Below, piece after piece: positions 17,591-26,080 of a stretch of 64,000 bases of DNA. Where the stretch lies: assembly GCF_019331795.1 (NCBI RefSeq), contig NZ_JAHPZL010000008.1:487004-551003 (forward strand), in the 5' to 3' direction. The first letter of the stretch is position 1. The number at the start of each line of letters is the position of its first letter. This DNA is from Austwickia sp. TVS 96-490-7B (GTDB lineage: Bacteria > Actinomycetota > Actinomycetes > Actinomycetales > Dermatophilaceae). The notes beneath the pieces are model-generated. The model searched no databases, was not told the origin of the DNA, and was given only the letters and a program-made list of their open reading frames with translations. A program made the translations under genes and the position numbers.

Positions 17591-18523
17591 GTGTTCGCCA
17601 TCATCTGTCCGGGACAAGGTTCACAAACCCCCGGTTTTCTCCAGCCCTGGCTCGACATCCCCGGAGTCTCCGATCGACTGTCGATCCTGTCCGACGCGGC
17701 CCAGACCGACCTCATCGCGCACGGCACCGTCTCCGACGAACAAACCATCAAAGACACCTCGGTCGCCCAGCCATTGATTGTCGCAGCAGGGCTAGCAGTG
17801 TTGCCATTGCTCCTCGCGGACACTCCTGAACCAGCCTGCTACAGCGGGCACTCCGTTGGCGAATTCACGGCCCTCGCCGCAGCAGGTGCCGTGAGCCCCT
17901 ATCAGGCGCTGAGCTTGGTTGCCACCAGAGGTCGGGCCATGGCAAAAGCCGCCGCGCACACTCCTACCGGGATGAGCGCTGTCCTCGGCGGCGACCCCCA
18001 GCAGGTCCTTGCTTGCCTAGAACAGCGAGGGCTCACCGCAGCCAATATCAACGGGGCCGGTCAAGTCGTCGCGGCCGGGACCCTGCCAGATCTAGAAGCG
18101 CTCGCCCAGAACCCACCGACCCGCAGCAGGGTCATCCCACTGAAAGTCGCCGGGGCATTTCACACCGCCCACATGGCTCCTGCGGTTGCTGATCTGCAGG
18201 CTGCTGCCGCCATCCACGACGTCCGCGATGCCGTGATTCCAGTGGTGAGCAACAGAGACGGCCAGCTGGTCCGCGACGGCAAGGATCTGGTGACCCGACT
18301 GGTCGCACAGGTCGCTCGACCTGTGCGATGGGATTTAGTCATGCAGACGTTGCTGGATAGTGGGATTACTGCGGTCATTGAAGTACCCCCGGCAAGCACC
18401 TTGAGTGGACTAGCCAAACGAGGCATGAAAGGCGTCAAAACCGTCGCAGTCAATACCCCTGACGACCTCGACGCTGCACGTGCGGTGGTGCTGGAACACA
18501 GCGGTCTGTCCGTGGTGCGCTGA
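17591..18523 (+). CDS. fabD: malonyl-CoA:ACP transacylase
   Basis: Transfers malonyl from CoA to ACP to feed elongation. The 310-aa protein starts with FAIICPGQGSQTPGF, carries the nucleophile elbow GHSVGEF (Ser at about residue 88), and the catalytic His in the FHTAHM segment (about 192). GTG 17591 is selected because the family starts just before ICPGQGSQ and AGG lies at useful spacing; upstream in-frame codons would add about 28 unrelated residues. The stop is separated from the fabH start by 1 nt, indicating translational coupling. Confidence 0.95.
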   Translation: MFAIICPGQGSQTPGFLQPWLDIPGVSDRLSILSDAAQTDLIAHGTVSDEQTIKDTSVAQPLIVAAGLAVLPLLLADTPEPACYSGHSVGEFTALAAAGAVSPYQALSLVATRGRAMAKAAAHTPTGMSAVLGGDPQQVLACLEQRGLTAANINGAGQVVAAGTLPDLEALAQNPPTRSRVIPLKVAGAFHTAHMAPAVADLQAAAAIHDVRDAVIPVVSNRDGQLVRDGKDLVTRLVAQVARPVRWDLVMQTLLDSGITAVIEVPPASTLSGLAKRGMKGVKTVAVNTPDDLDAARAVVLEHSGLSVVR

Positions 18524-18524
18524 C

Positions 18525-19583
18525 GTGGTGTTACTGCGTACCCTGCGCGGGCCGGCGTACACCCGCATCCTGGGCATCGGTGACTACCGGCCCGCTCGGA
18601 TCATCAGCAATGAAGAATTGTGTCGCCACATCGATTCCACCGATGAGTGGATCCAGGATCGATCCGGAATCCAGCAACGCCGCCAGGCCACGCCTGACGA
18701 ATCAGTCGTCGACATGGGCACCCAGGCAGCGCGCGCCGCGATGACGTACGCCGACCTGACCGGCTCGGACATCGACGCGGTGATCTGCGCGACGATTACC
18801 CACCCCTACCAGACCCCCGCAGCGGCGCCGATGATCGCCGAACGACTCGGCACCAAGAATGCCGCCGCTTTCGACCTGTCCGCGGCCTGTGCCGGATATT
18901 GCTACGGCGTCGCGGTCGCTGACGACATGGTCCGATCAGGTCGAGCCGAACACGTCCTCGTGGTCGGGGTGGAAAAACTCTCCGACTATCGAGACCTGGG
19001 CGACCGGGGCACCGCTTTCATCTTCGGAGATGGCGCTGGCGCTGCCGTGATTGGGCCCTCAGCCACACCAGGGATTAGCGCCACCACCTGGGGATCCGAT
19101 GGCTCCGGGTCCGCCATGATCAGTCAGTCAGTCAGCTGGACCGAAGCGCAAGAACGCTACGCTCCTGCTTCCCTTGACATGCCAGGAGATCCCGCTCGGC
19201 CAGACGCCACCGTGACCGACTCGCTCTGGCCGTTCATCGACATGCAAGGTCCTTCCGTGTTCCGATGGGCAGCGACTGCGGTGGCTCCGTTGTGTGAACG
19301 TGCCCTTGCTGCCGCCGGTGTGACCGCCCAGGACATCCAGGTCTTCATCCCCCACCAAGCCAACACGCGCATCGTGGACACCCTGGTCAAGAAACTGCGC
19401 CTCCCAGACCACGTCGTCATTGCTGATGACATCACCGACATGGCCAACACCTCAGCCGCCTCGATTCCTTTAGCCACAGCGGCTCTGCTGCGCAGTGGCC
19501 GGGCTCACCCCGGAGACCTTGCCCTGCAAATCGGATTCGGCGCCGGACTGACCTGGGCCGCCCAGGTCGTCCAGCTGCCCTGA
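18525..19583 (+). CDS. fabH: beta-ketoacyl-ACP synthase III
   Basis: Condenses acetyl- or branched acyl-CoA with malonyl-ACP to start fatty-acid synthesis. At 352 aa the catalytic triad is visible: Cys122 in SAACAGYCYG, His in IPHQANTRI and Asn in MANTSAASIP. A flexible GxxER-type substrate region precedes it. Two adjacent in-frame GTG codons (18525 and 18528) follow the fabD stop by 1 and 4 nt; the first is listed, with no Shine-Dalgarno visible, consistent with reinitiation after fabD. Confidence 0.95.
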   Translation: MVLLRTLRGPAYTRILGIGDYRPARIISNEELCRHIDSTDEWIQDRSGIQQRRQATPDESVVDMGTQAARAAMTYADLTGSDIDAVICATITHPYQTPAAAPMIAERLGTKNAAAFDLSAACAGYCYGVAVADDMVRSGRAEHVLVVGVEKLSDYRDLGDRGTAFIFGDGAGAAVIGPSATPGISATTWGSDGSGSAMISQSVSWTEAQERYAPASLDMPGDPARPDATVTDSLWPFIDMQGPSVFRWAATAVAPLCERALAAAGVTAQDIQVFIPHQANTRIVDTLVKKLRLPDHVVIADDITDMANTSAASIPLATAALLRSGRAHPGDLALQIGFGAGLTWAAQVVQLP

Positions 19584-19672
19584 CAAGTTCCCGCCGCCCG
19601 ACGGGTCAATCGGGCACCGACAGCACCACTGACTCGCCCTCGCCCCACGAGGGCCCAGCGAAGGAGAACGAC

Positions 19673-19921
19673 ATGGGCATGAACGAACAGGAAATCCTGG
19701 CCGGACTAGCGGACATCGTCAACGAAGAAACCGGACTGGACACCGACGACGTCCAACTGGACAAGTCGTTCACTGAAGACCTGGACATCGACTCGCTGTC
19801 CATGATGACCATCGTCGTCAACGCCGAGGAAAAGTTCGGCGTGAAAATCCCCGACGACGAAGTCAAGAACCTCAAAACCGTCCGCGACGCCGTCACCTTC
19901 ATCAGCTCCGCCCAGGGCTGA
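19673..19921 (+). CDS. acpP: acyl carrier protein
   Basis: An 82-aa strongly acidic carrier of growing acyl chains. The phosphopantetheine attachment motif DIDSLS puts the modified serine at residue 41. It has the four-helix ACP pattern, including EEKFGVKIPDDEV (helix III region). AAGGAGAACGAC precedes ATG 19673. It sits 89 nt after fabH and 156 nt before fabF; the second gap is unusually long for this cluster but I see no separate gene in it. Confidence 0.97.
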   Translation: MGMNEQEILAGLADIVNEETGLDTDDVQLDKSFTEDLDIDSLSMMTIVVNAEEKFGVKIPDDEVKNLKTVRDAVTFISSAQG

Positions 19922-20077
19922 AACGCTGCGGTGCCCACGGCGTGCCCGGTCATGACGACACCGTCAGGCCGAGCACGCCGTACCCGGTCGTGTCCACACC
20001 CGGACATCCCGACCAAGCACCACCGCATCGCTACCACGACGCGCAGCTCACCCACCGCAGCGACCAGGAGTACCTCC

Positions 20078-21331
20078 ATGAGCCCCACCACGCCCCCACG
20101 TGTCGTCGTCACCGGCCTCGGAGCGACCACCCCGCTCGGCGGTGACGTCCGCAGCACCTGGCAAGCCCTGCTCGCCGGGACCTCTGGCGCACGCACCCTG
20201 CCCTACGACTGGGTCCAGACCTATGACCTTCCCGTCACCATCGGCGCCACGCTCGCCGTACCAGCCGCGGAACGTCTCACCAAAGTGGAAACCCGCCGAC
20301 AAGACCCCTGCGCGCAGTACGCCCTGATCGCCGCACGAGAGGCCTGGGCCGACGCGGGGACCCCCGACGTCGCACCGGAACGCCTCGCCGTTTCCATCGG
20401 CACCGGCGTCGGCGGCGTACACACCCTCGTCGACCAGTGGGAAAACCTACGAACCAAGGGGCCGCGCCGCATCTTCCCGCTCGCCGTACCGATGCTGCTG
20501 GTGAACTCCCCCACCGCCACCGTCAGCCTTGAACTCGACGCCCGCGCCGGTGGTCACACCCCTGTCAGTGCCTGCGCCTCCGGAGCTGAAGGCATCGCCC
20601 AAGGGCTGCAGATGATCCGAGAAGGCCGCGCCGATGTCGTCGTCGCTGGCGGCACCGAAGCCGCGATCCATCCACTTCCCATCGGCGGGTTTGCCGCTAT
20701 GCAGGCACTTTCTACCCGCAATGACGACCCCGTCCGAGCTTCCCGGCCCTTCGACACGGACCGGGATGGCTTCCTCATCGGTGAAGGAGCCGCCGTCGTC
20801 GTCCTCGAAAGCTACGACAGCGCCATCGCCCGAGGCGCCACCATCTACGCCGAATTGGTCAGTGCCGGGGTGACCACCGACGCCCACCACGTCGCAGCAC
20901 CCGAACCTGAAGGCATCGGAGCCGCCGCTGCCATCACCCAAGCCATCCGCACCGGCAACATCGACATCAACCACATCGCCCACATCAACGCGCATGCCAC
21001 CTCCACCCCAGTAGGTGACCGTGCCGAAAGCAAAGCCATCCGCTCCGCTTTAGGGAAACACACCGATCAGGTCGCCGTCAGCGCCACCAAATCCATGACT
21101 GGACACCTGCTCGGTGCTGCAGGATCACTCGAAGCGATCTTCACGATCCTTGCCCTGCACGAAGGGACCGCCCCGGCGCACATCAACCTTGACCATCGTG
21201 ACCCGGACATCACGTTGGATATCGTTGCCGACACCCCCAGAGCCCTTCCTGACGGCGATATCGTCGCTCTGGATCACAGCTTCGGTTTCGGCGGTCACAA
21301 CGTCGCACTGGCGTTCCGGCGCTGCCGCTGA
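20078..21331 (+). CDS. fabF: beta-ketoacyl-ACP synthase II
   Basis: Elongating condensing enzyme, 417 aa. Catalytic Cys166 lies in VSACASGAEG, the two His residues in NAHATSTPVGD and in SFGFGGHNVAL, and the Lys in SATKSMTGHLLGAAG. The N-terminus RVVVTGLGATTPLG is standard. ATG 20078 has CAGGAG 7-8 nt upstream; upstream in-frame codons would add an unrelated low-complexity extension. Last gene of the fab cluster, followed by a strong hairpin. There is no acetyl-CoA carboxylase gene in this window. Confidence 0.96.
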   Translation: MSPTTPPRVVVTGLGATTPLGGDVRSTWQALLAGTSGARTLPYDWVQTYDLPVTIGATLAVPAAERLTKVETRRQDPCAQYALIAAREAWADAGTPDVAPERLAVSIGTGVGGVHTLVDQWENLRTKGPRRIFPLAVPMLLVNSPTATVSLELDARAGGHTPVSACASGAEGIAQGLQMIREGRADVVVAGGTEAAIHPLPIGGFAAMQALSTRNDDPVRASRPFDTDRDGFLIGEGAAVVVLESYDSAIARGATIYAELVSAGVTTDAHHVAAPEPEGIGAAAAITQAIRTGNIDINHIAHINAHATSTPVGDRAESKAIRSALGKHTDQVAVSATKSMTGHLLGAAGSLEAIFTILALHEGTAPAHINLDHRDPDITLDIVADTPRALPDGDIVALDHSFGFGGHNVALAFRRCR

Positions 21332-21357
21332 CCCGATCCCACTCCCTTACACGCACA

Positions 21358-21388
21358 GGACCGGCCCCCATCCCCATGGGGCCGGTCC
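21358..21388. terminator. hairpin after fabF
   Basis: Perfect 11-bp stem GGACCGGCCCC / GGGGCCGGTCC with a 9-nt loop, between the convergent fabF and DUF3145 genes. Confidence 0.7.
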
Positions 21389-21456
21389 CTCTGCGCAGCC
21401 CATCAAGCCAGACTGCCACCGTCGTCACCGCCCAGACCGGACCGGGACGACGACAC

Positions 21457-21966
21457 TCAACTGACTCGATGGAGCCAGCGCACGGGAGCATTGTCCCCGG
21501 CATGGCGGAATGGTTCCAGTTCGGTATCCCACGGAGAACCCAACGCGATCTCCAGCTCGCGCCGCACACTGGACGGGTCACCTGCCGCCAATGCGGCACG
21601 CAGCCGGTTCTCACTGATCAAAGTGTCGCCATTGGTGGAGACGATGGTGTGATGCACGCCCAGCGACGGCGTGTACGTCCAGCGCGCTCCGTCTACTCCC
21701 GCGCTGGGATCCTCCACCACCTCGAAGCGAACATCCTGGCAGCGGCGTAGCGCACTCGCCAGGTGAGCTCCTGTGCCCGGGACCCCAGACCACGTGAGCT
21801 CAGCACGCATCAACGTGCGACCCAGCGGCTGCTGAGTCCACGACAGTTTCACCGACGCCCCGAGGACCGACTCGATCGCCCAGCCAATGTGCGGGCACAA
21901 CGAGCTAGGCGTGGAGTGGATATACACCACGCCCTGGGTCAGGGCAGCGTGCGCCGCGACAGACAT
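21457..21966 (-). CDS. DUF3145 family protein
   Basis: A 169-aa protein conserved in actinobacteria. Recognisable segments: GVVYIHSTPSSLCPHIGWAIE near the N-terminus, WTQQPLGRTLMRAEL, and ENRLRAALAAG followed by a LGSPWDTELEPFRHA tail. No catalytic motif can be named. ATG 21966 is chosen because AGGAGG sits 6 nt upstream and an N-terminal extension to 22005 would be unlike the family. Convergent with fabF. Confidence 0.87.
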   Translation of the reverse strand: MSVAAHAALTQGVVYIHSTPSSLCPHIGWAIESVLGASVKLSWTQQPLGRTLMRAELTWSGVPGTGAHLASALRRCQDVRFEVVEDPSAGVDGARWTYTPSLGVHHTIVSTNGDTLISENRLRAALAAGDPSSVRRELEIALGSPWDTELEPFRHAGDNAPVRWLHRVS

Positions 21967-22352
21967 CCGGATCCTCCTGTGAGTTGCGAGGGACGTCTTC
22001 CCCAACGGCCTGCAACATCACCGAGAACGTCGTGTCCTGCGACGCTCACCCAACGTACGACAAAAACGTGACCAATGGCCCTTCGGCGTACGAACAACTA
22101 TGTGCGCTTATCCGGTTCATTGTGCCCGAGGGGTCCGGACACACCAAGACACACCCCCGCGACACGACGGCGCTTTCCCACATGTCCTCCCCCCGAGACG
22201 GTCCCGCTCGACAGAACCGCAGGTGAAAACGGCATCCCATGGAGCCTTGCATCCATGCACCCGTCCCAGTTGGACAACCGCTCAAGATCAAGGTTCACTA
22301 GCGGCATTGGGGATAAGAGCCGGGAACTCACCCTGGGAAGTGAGCGACCGGC
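21967..22352. other. intergenic region, promoter(s) only
   Basis: 386 bp between divergently transcribed DUF3145 and the small gene at 22353. A short CTCAC/GTGAG dyad lies about 22329-22347, just before the small gene. Open frames here are short and show no homology that I recognise. Confidence 0.4.
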
Positions 22353-22637
22353 ATGAGGAAATGGGGGCCTATGAGCGGCTTCGTTCAGGCGCCGGCACCA
22401 GGTATGCAGAGTGCCATGGCGATCTTGACGGCGCGCGTCCAGAGCATGGACGGGGGATGCAGTGTCAACGAGTACGTCGAGCTGCTGCGCAGTGAAATGG
22501 AAGACCAGGATCCGTTGATCCTGACCAGTGCCATGGCGAGCCTCGCCTCGGCGCTGCTGGCCATTGCAGCTGGCGGGACCAACATCCCGCCGTACGAACT
22601 GCTCTCGACGATCGGCTTGACACTCGCCGACGCGTGA
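22353..22637 (+). CDS. small hypothetical protein
   Basis: 94-aa protein (88 aa if translation starts at ATG 22371). Not recognised. It is Ala/Leu-rich with alternating helices: AMAILTARVQSM, VNEYVELLRSEMEDQDPLIL and a hydrophobic ASLASALLAIAAGG stretch (about residues 60-75) that may pack or weakly associate with membrane. Codon use matches the neighbours and a strong hairpin follows it, which argues that it is real. The name-less position between DUF3145 and rtcB gives no functional hint. Confidence 0.5.
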   Translation: MRKWGPMSGFVQAPAPGMQSAMAILTARVQSMDGGCSVNEYVELLRSEMEDQDPLILTSAMASLASALLAIAAGGTNIPPYELLSTIGLTLADA

Positions 22638-22664
22638 TCACCCTCCGGGCGACCGGAACACCAG

Positions 22665-22702
22665 ACGGCCCGCCGTCTCCCTGCGGGGAGGCGACGGGCC
22701 GT
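22665..22702. terminator. hairpin between convergent genes
   Basis: 16-bp arms (ACGGCCCGCCGTCTCC against GGAGGCGACGGGCCGT, two G-T pairs), 6-nt loop, flanked by ACCA/TGGT. Serves the small gene and rtcB. Confidence 0.7.
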
Positions 22703-22721
22703 TGGTCTATCTCCGGGCAGA

Positions 22722-23933
22722 TCACCCCTTGACGCATAACACGGTGCGCAGACGGGTCACTACCTCAACCAGTGGCTGCTCACCACTCGTCTGCGCCTCG
22801 ATGACTGCCTCGAGGTCCTTGTAACTACTAGGGATCTCGTCCAACACCCCGGCGTCCTTACGGCACTCCACCCCGGCGGTCTGCGACACCAAGTCTTCGA
22901 CGGTGAAGGTCCGTCGCGCCGCCGAGCGCGACATGCGCCGCCCTGCACCATGTGACGCCGAGTTCATCGCCGAAGTGTTGCCCATGCCACGAACCACGTA
23001 CGACCCGGTGCCCATCGAACCGGGAATCAATCCAAGATCGCCTCGACCAGCCCGAATCGCGCCCTTGCGGGTCACGATGACGTCCACGTCGTCGTACGTC
23101 TCCTCGCTGATGTAGTTGTGATGGCAGGACACCACCTGTCCGAACGTCACCTGCGGCAGGACCTGAACGACGGCCTGCTGCACCAACTCCATCATCACGG
23201 CCCGGTTGATGCGGGCATACTCCTGCGCCCAGTACACGTCATGGAGGTACGCCGACATCTCTTCGCTCCCGGCGAGGAACACTGCCAGATCACGATCTGG
23301 CAGGCCCAGATTGTGTTCCAAGGTGCGGGCCGTCGCGATATGCCGTTCGGCGATCTCCTTGCCAATATTGCGTGACCCCGAATGCAGCATCACCCATACC
23401 TGGTCGTTGTCGTCGACAGTGACCTCAATGAAATGGTTGCCTCCACCGAGAGTGCCGCACTGGTGCACTGCGCGAAACTCCCGATCAGCAATCCTCGGCG
23501 CCCGCAACGAAGCAAACCCGTCAAACAATCGTTGCGCCGCTGCGCGCACCTGTCGGTCCTTCGCTGACAACGCTGGAGTCCCCTCGTGGGCGTGCGGCCC
23601 CAAGGGCACAACCTGCTCGATGCCCATCCGAAGCGATCGCAGATCATCTGGCAGGTCGCTGCTGGTCAGCGACGTCTGCACCGCCGTCATCCCGCATCCG
23701 ATATCCACCCCGACCGCTGACGGCGCCACCGCCTGCTTCATCGCGATCACACTGCCCACCGTGGCGCCTTTACCCAAGTGCACATCTGGCATCACCGACA
23801 CTCGATGTGTCCACGGCAGCGCAGCGATATTGCGAAGCTGCTGCTGAGCAGCTGGCTCAACGTCCTCCGGGTGAGCCCACATCGACACCTGCGGTGCTCC
23901 GGGCAGCGACACCGGGAATTCCGTCGTCATCAT
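22722..23933 (-). CDS. rtcB: RtcB-type RNA-splicing ligase
   Basis: Joins RNA 2',3'-cyclic phosphate or 3'-phosphate ends to 5'-OH ends with GTP and Mn, in RNA repair. The 403-aa protein has metal ligands in VGVDIGCGM (Asp77, Cys80), in GTLGGGNHFIEV and in SCHHNYISEE; HSGSRNIG and GSMGTGSYVVRG bind GMP, and the guanylated His is in SASHGAGRRMSR. The start is taken as ATG 23933 (GGAGG 9 nt upstream); ATG 23939 and 23930 are close alternatives. No archease, RtcA or RtcR gene adjoins it. Confidence 0.93.
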   Translation of the reverse strand: MMTTEFPVSLPGAPQVSMWAHPEDVEPAAQQQLRNIAALPWTHRVSVMPDVHLGKGATVGSVIAMKQAVAPSAVGVDIGCGMTAVQTSLTSSDLPDDLRSLRMGIEQVVPLGPHAHEGTPALSAKDRQVRAAAQRLFDGFASLRAPRIADREFRAVHQCGTLGGGNHFIEVTVDDNDQVWVMLHSGSRNIGKEIAERHIATARTLEHNLGLPDRDLAVFLAGSEEMSAYLHDVYWAQEYARINRAVMMELVQQAVVQVLPQVTFGQVVSCHHNYISEETYDDVDVIVTRKGAIRAGRGDLGLIPGSMGTGSYVVRGMGNTSAMNSASHGAGRRMSRSAARRTFTVEDLVSQTAGVECRKDAGVLDEIPSSYKDLEAVIEAQTSGEQPLVEVVTRLRTVLCVKG

Positions 23934-24253
23934 CCTCATTTTCCTCCGTCCACTCAGATCGCGGCAACGCTGCAGGGCATCAAGCCCCCTGGTACGGCGT
24001 CGCAGCCCGACCCCCCCCCGATGTCCTTCACCTGCAGGGCCCATGTGATCCGAAGAGCGAGAGTACGCCGACGGGTCCTGTCGACACCACCGGTTTAAGG
24101 ACGGGCAATGAGGTGGGGGTCCGATCACGCTCTTGGACAGGTGGCGTCGCAGCGCGCGCGGACGAGGTAGGCTCTGAACCCGACGTCCGACCCTCCCTGA
24201 GGTCATCCGGCGTCGGAGGCTGGTCAGGTCCCCTACGCCTGCTCAGCATGCAT

Positions 24254-24330
24254 GGGCCAGTAGCTCAGTCGGTCAGAGCAGCGGACTCATAATCCGTCGG
24301 TCGTCGGTTCAAGCCCGACCTGGCCCACCA
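24254..24330 (+). tRNA. tRNA with CAT anticodon (probably elongator Met)
   Basis: Acceptor GGGCCAG pairs with CTGGCCC; D-arm TAGCTCAGTCGGTCAGAGC; anticodon stem GCGGA/TCCGT with loop CTCATAA, anticodon CAT; T-loop TTCAAGC; CCA encoded at 24328-24330. The stem-loop resembles actinobacterial elongator tRNA-Met; a lysidine-modified tRNA-Ile2 cannot be excluded by reading alone. It is not an initiator: there is no run of three G-C pairs in the anticodon stem. Confidence 0.93.
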
Positions 24331-24331
24331 T

Positions 24332-24356
24332 CACCCACCCAGGGTGGACCGTTTTT
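24332..24356 (+). terminator. terminator after the tRNA
   Basis: CACCC-ACCCA-GGGTG hairpin (24332-24346) followed by GACCG and six T residues at 24352-24357. Confidence 0.6.
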
Positions 24357-24523
24357 TACGGCGGTCCCCTCCCTGGAGAAGAATCTTTGCCACAAAGGGC
24401 CACCCATATCAGCAATATGAGTCGGCTCGTTCAGAGCGTGGGATGCGTTCATCATGAATCTAGCTCATGAGCATGGCAAGGGCGATCATCACCACAGTTC
24501 GCCCTGGACCGGCAGAGCCTCGA

Positions 24524-24748
24524 TCACGGTGACGGATCCACACTAAGCACATCACCAGGATTGACATTCAGAGCGTCACAGATCGCAGTGAGCGTGCTGA
24601 AACGGATCGCTTTCGCGCGGTTATTTTTCAGGACTGACAGGTTCACCACACTGATACCCACCTGATCTGAGAGTTCAGCCAGGGTCATGCCCCGCTCGCT
24701 CAGGAGAGCATCGATGTTGCAGATGATTCGGGACTCTTCTGCTGGCAT
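24524..24748 (-). CDS. XRE-family helix-turn-helix regulator (YozG type)
   Basis: A 74-aa one-domain Cro/CI-type DNA-binding protein. The HTH is MTLAELSDQVGISVVNLSVLKN at about residues 21-42, followed by STLTAICDALNVNPGDVL, the usual C-terminal cap of the small YozG-like family that pairs with DUF2975 membrane proteins. Its ATG overlaps the upstream DUF2975 stop (TGATG), so expression is coupled. It probably represses its own operon through the TATCG repeats at 25411-25443; that link is inference. Confidence 0.85.
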   Translation of the reverse strand: MPAEESRIICNIDALLSERGMTLAELSDQVGISVVNLSVLKNNRAKAIRFSTLTAICDALNVNPGDVLSVDPSP

Positions 24749-25389
24749 CAGATCACCCCGTCAAGCTCATCTACCAATCGACGTCCATGACGCAGCACGA
24801 ACATGAAGACCCAGCTGAGATAGAAGAACCCGAGGGGTAGCCAGATACTGCTGAGGTCGGTCGATACCGCCGAGTGCCACCCCAGGGAGTTCACTGCCAA
24901 CTGTGAACCCAGCAGAGTGAGCCCAGTCGGCACCAATGCCACTCCTATCACCGACCACATGAAAATCCGCAAGGCCCGCTCTACTGATGGATCAAACACT
25001 GAGCGAACGCGCGCGACCTGCCTCATGAATGCGCCTAGGGCGGCTAGCGATAGGGCCCAGCAGGCCGGAGTCAGTGCTGCGCCGAGTTGCACGACGACCG
25101 CGATCACGCCAGGAATACGACTGACATCAACTCCGACATGGTAGGGCCACATGAGCGTTGCTCCTGGAGCTCCCTCCCACCGTGGTGTAGTTGCAGGGTC
25201 AGGCAACGCAGGTGACGACAAACTCAGAACACACACCCCTGACGTCAGGGTTGCCCACATGACACCAGCGGCATACAGCCCCACCACCCCGGCAACCAAG
25301 AGCGTGACGACACTGATGCTCCGGATATTTTCAGTGCGATAACGGCTCTTCTTCCCCATCAGCGGGCCGTCCTGAGGTACTGAGGACAT
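24748..25389 (-). CDS. DUF2975 family membrane protein
   Basis: A 213-aa integral membrane protein with four predicted helices (about residues 25-48, 84-106, 138-160 and 180-203) and charged tails. DUF2975 proteins are typically encoded together with a small XRE regulator, as here, and the pair is found widely in Firmicutes and actinobacteria; physiological role unknown. ATG 25389 has GAGGAAG 4 nt upstream; an internal ATG follows 10 codons later. The conserved SVFDPSVERALRIFMW segment between helices 2 and 3 is the usual family marker. Confidence 0.8.
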   Translation of the reverse strand: MSSVPQDGPLMGKKSRYRTENIRSISVVTLLVAGVVGLYAAGVMWATLTSGVCVLSLSSPALPDPATTPRWEGAPGATLMWPYHVGVDVSRIPGVIAVVVQLGAALTPACWALSLAALGAFMRQVARVRSVFDPSVERALRIFMWSVIGVALVPTGLTLLGSQLAVNSLGWHSAVSTDLSSIWLPLGFFYLSWVFMFVLRHGRRLVDELDGVI

Positions 25390-25410
25390 GCGACTTCCTC
25401 ACTCTGCGAC

Positions 25411-25443
25411 ATATCGATCATCGATACTAACGATATTCGATAT
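25411..25443 (-). promoter_or_regulatory. repeat-rich operator before the DUF2975/XRE pair
   Basis: On the minus strand TATCG occurs at three direct positions (TATCGAATATCGTTAGTATCG), followed by the inverted GATCGATATG. The cluster overlaps a -10-like TAGTAT and lies about 10 nt upstream of the ribosome binding site, so a bound repressor would block transcription. Confidence 0.5.
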
Positions 25444-25513
25444 GCTACGGCAAGGCACCCGGCAGTCGATGACAGAGAGCACCTCGCACCCCCACACCAG
25501 ACACCTCAGCTGG

Positions 25514-26080
25514 CTACTGACGGAAGACCGCCACCGTGTCCATGATCATCGACACCTGGACTGCAATCGGCGCTGTGACATCCGCCACGAAAGCCGCCTT
25601 CCATGTGGTCGAGCCACCAGGTTTGATCTCAGCTGTCGGCGGTTTGATCTGCTGCTGAGCGTCTAGGACTGCCCGCAGCGTCTCCCCACCTGACGTCGCC
25701 TTGATAGTCAACGACGTAGGACTGATCGCTTGCGCGCTGTCATTTTTGACCGTGACATTGACTACCGCCATTTTGGTGGGCTTAGTAGTGCCGTCAGACA
25801 CTGACGATGCTCCCGGCTTGCCAGCCACAGGCGCACTGACTGTATATGACACCTTGTCTTTGGTGACGGTCTTCCCAAAGGTCGCTGCAGCACTCGATTT
25901 ATCGACTGGCGCACCCCCCGCCGTCGCTGCACTGGTCGACGCAGACCCAGCAGCCGACCCGCCAGTGGAGGACGCCGCCTGAGCTGGCGGTGGTGGAGAT
26001 GACGACGCCTCCCCTCCCCCACATCCAGTCAGCACCAGCACCGACACTGCACCAATCACCATCACATTCGCTGTGCGCAT
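25514..26080 (-). CDS. lipoprotein, DUF4352-like
   Basis: A 188-aa exported lipoprotein: signal peptide with hydrophobic VMVIGAVSVLVL and lipobox LTGC (Cys about residue 20), a Ser/Ala/Pro/Gly linker to about residue 60, then a beta-rich domain (VSYTVSAPVAGKPGAS, MAVVNVTVKNDSAQAISP, IKPGGSTTWKAAF) typical of DUF4352/immunoglobulin-like extracellular lipoproteins. Ligand unknown. ATG 26080 is preferred because the signal peptide begins there and TAGGGT lies exactly 7 nt upstream, fitting a leaderless mRNA. Confidence 0.78.
   Translation of the reverse strand: MRTANVMVIGAVSVLVLTGCGGGEASSSPPPPAQAASSTGGSAAGSASTSAATAGGAPVDKSSAAATFGKTVTKDKVSYTVSAPVAGKPGASSVSDGTTKPTKMAVVNVTVKNDSAQAISPTSLTIKATSGGETLRAVLDAQQQIKPPTAEIKPGGSTTWKAAFVADVTAPIAVQVSMIMDTVAVFRQ

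Noticed and set aside
19922..20077. Possible small gene between acpP and fabF
   Set aside because: The open frame is only an in-frame upstream extension of fabF with no homology, and fabF has its own ribosome binding site.
24254..24330. Initiator tRNA-fMet
   Set aside because: Anticodon is CAT but the anticodon stem lacks three consecutive G-C pairs and position 1-72 is paired, so it is an elongator or Ile2 type.
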